DNA of 64,000 bases from Tropicibacter sp. R16_0 (GTDB lineage: Bacteria > Pseudomonadota > Alphaproteobacteria > Rhodobacterales > Rhodobacteraceae): positions 203,659-267,658 of the forward strand of contig NZ_JAGHRE010000009.1 of assembly GCF_017743935.1 (NCBI RefSeq), read 5' to 3'. Shown here one piece after another: positions 58,289 to 64,000 of the stretch; positions within the stretch are counted from its first letter, which is position 1; the number at the start of each line of letters is the position of its first letter. The position numbers and the translations under genes are program-made. Under the pieces are notes generated by a model. That model was given only the letters and a program-made list of their open reading frames with translations. It made no database searches and had not been told where the DNA came from.

Positions 58289-59236
58289 CTAGATCGGCGG
58301 CGTCACCCGCGCCGCGGCCGATTGCTTGGCCAAGACCCTTTCACGGTGGATCATGTACAGCCCAGCGCTGATGATAATGGCGATGCCAAGCAGGCTGAGC
58401 ATGTTGGGAAAGTCATTGAAGACAAGATAGCCAAACAGTGCAGCAACCGGCAGTTCAAAGTACTGCAGGGGCGCCAAAGTGGCCGAGGGTGCGAATGACA
58501 GGGCGTAGGTCATCATCATGTGACTGACCGTCGCAAAAAAGCCCACACCCAGAAGCCACAACAAAGCAAGGTCTGTCGGCCAAATAGGATCGAACAAGTC
58601 GGACCCGGACCCTTGGGCGACGATCAGCACGGGAATGCAAAACAGGCTGGCGATCAGGCCCGTGTGGAATTGCAGGGTCACTGGATGCATCCGACGCGAC
58701 AATCCCCGCGTCACGAGAATGTAAAAGGCGAATGCAACTGCGGTGCCAAGCGGGATTATGGCGACCACGCCAAAGGCCGCGAAACTGGGCTGGATCACGA
58801 ACAGAACCCCGACAAACCCGACAAGAGCCGCCCCAACACGACGGGGCCCGACATCTTCGCCGAAATAGAACTTGCCAACCAGCAAGACGATGAACGGGGC
58901 CACAAACACGATCGCCAAAGCGTCGGCCAAAGGCATCACACGGATCGCGGCGATGAAGCAAAATGTTGCAAACAGCAAAAGCAGCGCGCGGACGACGAGC
59001 GCCAGCAACTGGTTTCGCGCCACACGTAGTGACAACCCCATTATCCAGATAAAAGGCGCCATCAACGCGCACTGCACGATAAAGCGAGCCGCCGTAATCT
59101 GCCCAACTGGCACGCTGGCCGAGGCGAGCTTTGCCGCGACGTCCAGCAAGGGCGCGGTCAAGCAAAACCCCAACATCAATATGACGCCAGTAAGGACGCG
59201 GTCCGCAGAATGCGGTATGGGCTCGGCAGTTGTCAT
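58289..59236 (-). CDS. EamA-family (DMT superfamily) transporter
   Basis: Inner-membrane protein of 315 residues with about ten membrane segments in two five-helix halves, the EamA/RhaT layout. Such proteins often export amino acids or other metabolites. It converges on lysR. Substrate not readable. Confidence 0.88.
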   Translation of the reverse strand: MTTAEPIPHSADRVLTGVILMLGFCLTAPLLDVAAKLASASVPVGQITAARFIVQCALMAPFIWIMGLSLRVARNQLLALVVRALLLLFATFCFIAAIRVMPLADALAIVFVAPFIVLLVGKFYFGEDVGPRRVGAALVGFVGVLFVIQPSFAAFGVVAIIPLGTAVAFAFYILVTRGLSRRMHPVTLQFHTGLIASLFCIPVLIVAQGSGSDLFDPIWPTDLALLWLLGVGFFATVSHMMMTYALSFAPSATLAPLQYFELPVAALFGYLVFNDFPNMLSLLGIAIIISAGLYMIHRERVLAKQSAAARVTPPI

Positions 59237-59402
59237 CCCATCAACTAGGAACGTCGCCCAAGGCCTGTCTGCTCTCTATGCGACACCCGGCAAAAATCCT
59301 GTCGTCGGCGAATTCTATGCGGGTTGAAATTCTCACCTACAAAGCTCCGACAAAAACCGGCGGGCCGCATTGCAGTATGTGGAACATGCAGGAGCCAAAG
59401 GC

Positions 59403-59852
59403 TCATGCCGTCGATTTCGCCACATCCAAAATCAACATGGTCGAAGTTTCGGACACGCAGGGGATTGCCTTCAGCTCTTTCAACACAAAGTCCCTCAACG
59501 CCTCTACATCCTTTGTTTGCACCTTGAGAACGTAATCCAGATTGCCCGTAACCAGGAGGCACTCGGTTATTTCCGGCAACCGATGTACGGCCGACATGAA
59601 CGCCTCGATATCACTGGGCGACTGCTGCGAGAGGCGGACCTGCACCAAGACGCCAACGCTCTGCCCCATAGCGGTCGGGTTTATTCGTGCGCCGTACCCC
59701 ATGATGACGCCCGCCTCTTCAAGCCGTTTCACGCGGCGGCTACAGGGTGTGGGTGACAAGCCGATGCGATCCGCGAGTTCAAGGTTCGAGATGCGCCCTT
59801 TGTCCGAGAGGACGGCAACAATTCGTCTGTCGATGTCATCGAGCACATGCAT
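59403..59852 (-). CDS. Lrp/AsnC-family regulator
   Basis: Protein of 149 residues. It has an N-terminal helix-turn-helix (ISNLELADRIGLSPTPCSRRVKRLE, about 21-45) and a C-terminal RAM ligand domain from about 65. It likely senses an amino acid and controls the divergent amino-acid dehydrogenase gene. A perfect palindrome lies between the two. Confidence 0.92.
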   Translation of the reverse strand: MHVLDDIDRRIVAVLSDKGRISNLELADRIGLSPTPCSRRVKRLEEAGVIMGYGARINPTAMGQSVGVLVQVRLSQQSPSDIEAFMSAVHRLPEITECLLVTGNLDYVLKVQTKDVEALRDFVLKELKAIPCVSETSTMLILDVAKSTA

Positions 59853-59883
59853 AGGTAAATTCCCTCACACTTTCGGAAAACTT

Positions 59884-59896
59884 GGTGAATTTCACC
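59884..59896. promoter_or_regulatory. palindromic operator between lrp and dehydrogenase
   Basis: GGTGAA and TTCACC arms around a single T form a perfect 13-base palindrome. It lies 31 bases before the lrp start codon and about 87 bases before the dehydrogenase start. A good candidate for Lrp binding, inferred from adjacency. Confidence 0.5.
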
Positions 59897-59982
59897 CAAA
59901 ATAGATCACCCATCTGGCAAGATAACAATCTATCTCTCCATGACATGACATAACCTAACTCTGATACAGGAGGAGGTGGTGT

Positions 59983-61032
59983 ATGATCTTTGATCACCCG
60001 GATTTTGATGCCCATGAGCAGGTTATCTTTTGCAACGACCCAACTGTTGGGCTCAAAGCCATTATCGCTCTGCACTCGACAGCTTTGGGGCCCGCCGCGG
60101 GCGGCTGCCGAATGCATCCATATGAATCCGAGGATGAGGCGCTGACGGATGTGCTGCGGCTCTCCAAAGGCATGACGTACAAAAACGCGGTCGCGGGCCT
60201 TCCGCTTGGCGGCGGTAAATGTGTGATCATCGCCGACCCAAACGACCCGAAGAAGCCGGACCTGCTGCGCGCCTTTGCGGCCCATGTTCAATCCCTGGCT
60301 GGGCGGTATTGGACGGCGATAGACATCGGCGTTGGACCAGAAGACGCGGACATCCTGGCCGAGCAGTGCGACTATATCTTTGCACGCGCGTCGCAGTATG
60401 AGCCGGGTTTCAACCCGTCCGAGTTCACCGCGCTTGGCGGGTTCATGGGGATCAAAGCCGTGGCAGATACGGTCTTTGGCAGGTCAGACCTGAAGGGCCT
60501 GCGCGTCGCTGTCCAAGGGCTGGGCGCGACAGGCTATGCTCTGTCCGAACACTTGCACAAAGCAGGAGCCGAACTGGTTGTGGCCGATGTGCGCCAAGAC
60601 GCAGTTGACCGTTTGGTGAGCGAGTTTGGCGCGACCCCTGCAGACCCCAATCAAATCCATGCGGCCGACGTGGATATCTTTGCGCCCTGCGCGCTTGGCG
60701 CGGGGTTAAATGATCAAACCATCCCCGAGATCAAGGCAAAGGCCATTTGCGGCCTTGCCAACAACCAGTTGGCCGAAGATCGACATGGCGAAGCGCTCAG
60801 GCAGGCCGGGATCGCCTATGTTCCCGACTATGTCGTCAATGCGGGGGGGATGATTGGGGCCTCGACAGTCATCTTCACAGAACCATCGCGCGCCGCGTCG
60901 ATCAAACAGATCGAGAGCTTGCAGCCCACGATCAAGGACATCCTGATCCGCGCAAAACGCGAGGGCAAACCGAGCTCTGCCATCGCTGATGCAATGGCAC
61001 GTGCCAAGATCAAACCTGAAGGAATAACATGA
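59983..61032 (+). CDS. leucine-dehydrogenase-family enzyme
   Basis: Protein of 349 residues of the Glu/Leu/Phe/Val dehydrogenase superfamily, sized like leucine or phenylalanine dehydrogenase. The substrate domain has the LGPAAGGCRM motif and LPLGGGKCVI with the conserved lysines. The NAD domain has VQGLGATGYAL at about residue 176. It would deaminate a branched-chain or aromatic amino acid to the 2-oxo acid. GGAGGAGG lies upstream. The divergent Lrp regulator supports amino-acid control. It overlaps the next gene by four bases. Confidence 0.88.
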   Translation: MIFDHPDFDAHEQVIFCNDPTVGLKAIIALHSTALGPAAGGCRMHPYESEDEALTDVLRLSKGMTYKNAVAGLPLGGGKCVIIADPNDPKKPDLLRAFAAHVQSLAGRYWTAIDIGVGPEDADILAEQCDYIFARASQYEPGFNPSEFTALGGFMGIKAVADTVFGRSDLKGLRVAVQGLGATGYALSEHLHKAGAELVVADVRQDAVDRLVSEFGATPADPNQIHAADVDIFAPCALGAGLNDQTIPEIKAKAICGLANNQLAEDRHGEALRQAGIAYVPDYVVNAGGMIGASTVIFTEPSRAASIKQIESLQPTIKDILIRAKREGKPSSAIADAMARAKIKPEGIT

Positions 61033-61352
61033 TGCCAGCTTATGTCGTTTCCATGATGTCGATCTTTGATCCCGAGACCTACAAACAATACACCGACCGC
61101 ACACCGCCCATCGTCAAGAAGTATGGCGGCAAGTTCCTGACCCGCGGCGAGCCGCTTAAGTGCGTCGAGGGGCAGGACTACGACGGTCGCATGGTGATCC
61201 TTGAATTCCCGTCCAAGGCCGACGTCGAGGCCTGGTTCAACGACCCCGAATACCAAGAGGCGATGACCTTCCGCCATGCGGCATCAACCATGAACTACCT
61301 CTTGCTACAAGAAGGCGGAGAGAACACGGAGAACCCTGACCCCAAGCTATGA
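61029..61352 (+). CDS. DUF1330-family protein
   Basis: Small protein of 107 residues with the dimeric ferredoxin-like pattern of DUF1330 (PAYVVSMM start, YDGRMVILEFPSKADVEAW in the middle). Function unknown. Its start overlaps the stop of the dehydrogenase gene by four bases, so it is part of the same operon. Confidence 0.82.
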   Translation: MMPAYVVSMMSIFDPETYKQYTDRTPPIVKKYGGKFLTRGEPLKCVEGQDYDGRMVILEFPSKADVEAWFNDPEYQEAMTFRHAASTMNYLLLQEGGENTENPDPKL

Positions 61353-61548
61353 GCCCCAAAAGCGATGCCCGACTGCCCACTCAAAGCGATAGCTTTGAAT
61401 TCACCTGATGGCTGGACTAGCATTTCGGCTGACGTAGGGTGCTTGGAATTTCAATTGATCTGCGCAGATCCGGAAATCCGTGGAAACGTCGGTCGGATCA
61501 AAACCGCAAAAACGCATGTCCAAATAAAGTGAGGCCTGGAAACCGAAC

Positions 61549-62523
61549 ATGTCAAAAGCAATTGTTATCCGAAGCTATGGCGGATCAGAGGTTCTGGTGT
61601 GCGAAGACGTTGATGTCGGCACACCTGGCGCAGGACAACTCCGTATCCGACAAACCGGCATTGGCGTGAATTACCACGATGTCTATGTCCGCTCAGGCCT
61701 CTACAAAACCTTGGCTCTGCCCGGCATTCCGGGATGTGAGGCAACCGGGGTGGTCGAAGCGGTCGGGCCCGACGTATCCGAGTTTCATGTGGGAGATCGG
61801 ATCGCTTACGTCACGGGCGGATATGGCGCTTACGCCTCTCATCGCCTTCTTCCCGCAGATTTGGCAGTGCCGATTCCAGATAACGTGGCCGACCAGGTTG
61901 CAGCCTCAAATTTGCTACGCGCAATGACGGTCGAGATGCTGACCGGGCACGTTTGCAGCATTTCGCCCGGGATGACGGTCCTTGTCCATGCAGCCGCAGG
62001 CGGTGTGGGGCGGATGCTGTGTCAGGCTCTGGCAAGCCTTGGCGCAAACGTCATCGGAACGGTCGGCTCCGCGGAAAAAGCAGACATCGCCAGGGCCAAC
62101 GGCTGCTCGCACACCATCCTCTACCGAGAGGTGGACTTCATCGAAGACGTGGCAAAGTTCACCGAGGGCAAGGGGGTGCAGGTCGTCTATGACTCCGTTG
62201 GAGCGGATACATTTGCCGGGTCGCTTGAGGCGCTTGATTTCTGCGGCCATCTGGTGAACTTCGGTCAGTCTTCTGGTCCGATTGATCCCGTTGCCATGGC
62301 GACGCTGGCCACCAAATCACTGACCGTCTCTCGCCCGATCCTGTTTCACTATATGCGCGATCCAAGACAATACCGCACCATGGCGGAGCAAGCCTTGAGC
62401 AAGTTCGCCTCAGGCCAATTCCAGGCTCCCGAGCCGACACCGGTTCCATTGACCGAAGCCTCTAAAGCCCACGAAATCCTGGAAAGCATGACCGGCGGCG
62501 GCTCTCTTGTCCTTGTTCCCTGA
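61549..62523 (+). CDS. quinone oxidoreductase (zinc-free MDR family)
   Basis: Protein of 324 residues of the medium-chain dehydrogenase/reductase superfamily, quinone-reductase type. It has VNYHDVYVRSGLY near 40-52 and the NADPH-binding AAAGGVGRMLCQ segment near 148, and it lacks the zinc-binding cysteines of alcohol dehydrogenases. It reduces quinones or enones with NADPH. It stands alone, 196 bases after the DUF1330 gene. Confidence 0.9.
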   Translation: MSKAIVIRSYGGSEVLVCEDVDVGTPGAGQLRIRQTGIGVNYHDVYVRSGLYKTLALPGIPGCEATGVVEAVGPDVSEFHVGDRIAYVTGGYGAYASHRLLPADLAVPIPDNVADQVAASNLLRAMTVEMLTGHVCSISPGMTVLVHAAAGGVGRMLCQALASLGANVIGTVGSAEKADIARANGCSHTILYREVDFIEDVAKFTEGKGVQVVYDSVGADTFAGSLEALDFCGHLVNFGQSSGPIDPVAMATLATKSLTVSRPILFHYMRDPRQYRTMAEQALSKFASGQFQAPEPTPVPLTEASKAHEILESMTGGGSLVLVP

Positions 62524-62640
62524 AACCCAACGCAGAGGTTGGTGAAAGCAAAGAGAATAGCAGCTTTGGACTGCAGCGTGCTTCATTCAGGCGACTGAAA
62601 GCCACCAAGACTTAGCTCACCGCACCCCCAGTGGCATGTG

Positions 62641-64000
62641 TCAGAGCAATAATTCCCAATCCGCAAAGCGCAAAATCTCTGCGTTGCCGATCACGTCAAA
62701 CCCGTCGGTGCCCCCATTCAAGTGGGTCACCTCGGTACGGCTGCCATCCTGCACAACGCTGTATTCGGCCCGCGCGCCGGAAAAGACGATGGTGTCGGTG
62801 CCAGTACCAGCAAGGATGTAATCGTCGCCAAAGCCACCTGTCAGCACATCGTCGCCCGCGCCGCCCTCAAGCGTGTCGTTGGCGCGACTCCCGTCTAGCG
62901 TATCGTTGAAATTTGTCCCACGTAGCACTTCAAAATTCTTGAAACGGTCACCTGCGGTCTCGCCCTCCCAGACGCGACCACGTTGGAGCGACGCATAGAC
63001 GGCCTCGTTCGCGAACTCAAAACTGATGAGGTCCTTACCCAGGCCGCCATCATCAAGGCCGCGCCCATCGTCTCGGTGCGCAAGAAGTATGTCATCCCCA
63101 CCCAAGAGACGCGTGTATGGCTGGTCAAAAGCATTGGTGAAGTCGACGCGATCACTGCCATAATACGGCACTGGAATATCGCGATCGGCAAAGCGCATCA
63201 CCTCTACATTGAGCAGGACATCGGTGCCATCCACGCCACCGTTTTTGTGGGTGATTTCAAGGCGCGTTCCAACACCGGTAATGTCGTATTCGTCTGAAGC
63301 GCCGGAAAAGACGACCGTGTCACGCCCCGTTCCGCCATGGAACACATCGTTGCCGCCCGCTCCAACCAGGACGTCGTCGCCTCTTCCTCCAATTAGAAGA
63401 TTGTCGCCGTTGTCGCCCCAGAGACGATCATTGAAACCAGAGCCGAACAGGTTTTCGATATTGGTGTAAGTGTCGCCCTCGGCGTCCCCAGTCCAGCCTT
63501 TGCCGCGAAAGAGCGATGCTGCTACGCCCTCGCGAGACCCGTCATAATCCAAACTGTCTAGGCCTGCGCCACCGTCATAATCCCCCCGCCCGGTACCTGC
63601 TGCGATAAAGCGGTCCGCTCCGCCAAGACCGCGAAAGCTGCCTTCTGCAGCAAAGAACTGATCGCCGAACGAGGTGCCTGTGACACGCTCTACGTCCGTC
63701 AGAACGGTAAAGCCTCCGGTAAACTCATCTGCGGTGAACCCTTGGTCCGTCTGATCAAGTCGGATGCCCCCGGTGAGCCCCGCAAAGGACACCATGTCGT
63801 TACCACCACCGCCGTCGATTGTGTCACTGCCGCCGCCCGAGAGGATCCAGTCGTTACCCAAAAGGCCCGATATCACTTCGTCCGCGTCCGAGCCTTGCAA
63901 CTGATCGGAACCTTCCGTGCCAACAATCTCAGGTATCGGAGGGCGCGCTATCGCCTCAAGCTGGGCGTAGGTCAGAACTGTGTCGGGGGCGGGCGGGCCG
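62641..64000 (-). CDS. RTX-type secreted protein (partial)
   Basis: C-terminal 453 codons of an RTX protein whose N-terminus lies beyond the window; the frame is open to base 64000. Calcium-binding repeats (for example GGRGDDVLVGAGGNDVF) alternate with two copies of a module of the form DTIVFSG-(A)-EY...DGFDVIGNAEILRFAD. It ends WELLL, a likely type I secretion end. The segment TYAQLEAIARPPIPE at the visible start resembles HTFAEIEALAPAVIPG in the giant RTX protein at 37.6 kb, so the two are related. Function unknown. Confidence 0.85.
   Translation of the reverse strand, partial: GPPAPDTVLTYAQLEAIARPPIPEIVGTEGSDQLQGSDADEVISGLLGNDWILSGGGSDTIDGGGGNDMVSFAGLTGGIRLDQTDQGFTADEFTGGFTVLTDVERVTGTSFGDQFFAAEGSFRGLGGADRFIAAGTGRGDYDGGAGLDSLDYDGSREGVAASLFRGKGWTGDAEGDTYTNIENLFGSGFNDRLWGDNGDNLLIGGRGDDVLVGAGGNDVFHGGTGRDTVVFSGASDEYDITGVGTRLEITHKNGGVDGTDVLLNVEVMRFADRDIPVPYYGSDRVDFTNAFDQPYTRLLGGDDILLAHRDDGRGLDDGGLGKDLISFEFANEAVYASLQRGRVWEGETAGDRFKNFEVLRGTNFNDTLDGSRANDTLEGGAGDDVLTGGFGDDYILAGTGTDTIVFSGARAEYSVVQDGSRTEVTHLNGGTDGFDVIGNAEILRFADWELLL

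Overview
The window looks like chromosomal DNA of an alphaproteobacterium, most likely a marine Rhodobacterales (Roseobacter-group) bacterium. The reasons are high GC, a heterotetrameric sarcosine oxidase operon, a TRAP transporter, Tad-type pilus pseudopilins, several RTX-type secreted proteins, and a hom-glpX-recJ gene order that I recall from roseobacters. I see no phage genes, insertion sequences, CRISPR array, rRNA or replication origin.

Layout. 0-7.5 kb: soxBDAG (sarcosine oxidase, soxG cut by the window edge), an outer-membrane beta-barrel protein and a glutamate dehydrogenase, all on the minus strand. 7.8-10.6 kb: three Tad-pilus type membrane proteins. 10.8-17.8 kb: a reductive-dehalogenase-like iron-sulfur protein, a GMC oxidoreductase translationally coupled to a 41-residue microprotein, a class III adenylate cyclase, a pirin, a small monooxygenase-like protein whose start lies in an RNA hairpin, a TetR regulator with a palindromic operator, and a small lipoprotein. 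17.9-22.5 kb: hom, glpX, recJ and two identical tRNA-Glu genes. 22.8-37.5 kb: three cobalamin riboswitches within 10 kb. They control, in order, a glycine-betaine-type Rieske demethylase (gbcAB-like), class Ib ribonucleotide reductase (nrdHIEF plus a coupled MazG-like gene), and a complete Nik/Opp-type ABC importer. The importer also carries a Zur-like palindrome. 37.6-42.5 kb: a giant RTX protein with a propeller and a lipase domain. 43-49.9 kb: a quinate/shikimate-type operon (Gfo/Idh oxidoreductase, TRAP transporter, two-domain 3-dehydroshikimate dehydratase) with a divergent GntR regulator. 50.4-52.7 kb: an FG-GAP/RTX protein. 52.7-58.2 kb: a tightly coupled five-gene catabolic operon with a divergent LysR regulator. 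58.3-62.5 kb: a drug/metabolite-type transporter, an Lrp regulator divergent from a leucine-dehydrogenase-family gene, a DUF1330 gene and a quinone oxidoreductase. 62.6 kb to the end: a third RTX protein cut by the edge.

How it fits together. Two themes stand out. The first is methylated-amine catabolism: gbcAB-like genes would give dimethylglycine from betaine, soxBDAG converts sarcosine to glycine, and a second Rieske oxygenase has the same bridging glutamate typical of quaternary-ammonium oxygenases. The second is corrinoid economy: three B12 riboswitches sit over genes that can be read as B12-independent alternatives or as metal/corrinoid uptake, and a cytosolic homologue of B12-dependent dehalogenases lies in the same window. 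Three secreted RTX proteins share a related C-terminal module and probably leave the cell by type I secretion; no secretion ABC transporter is in the window.
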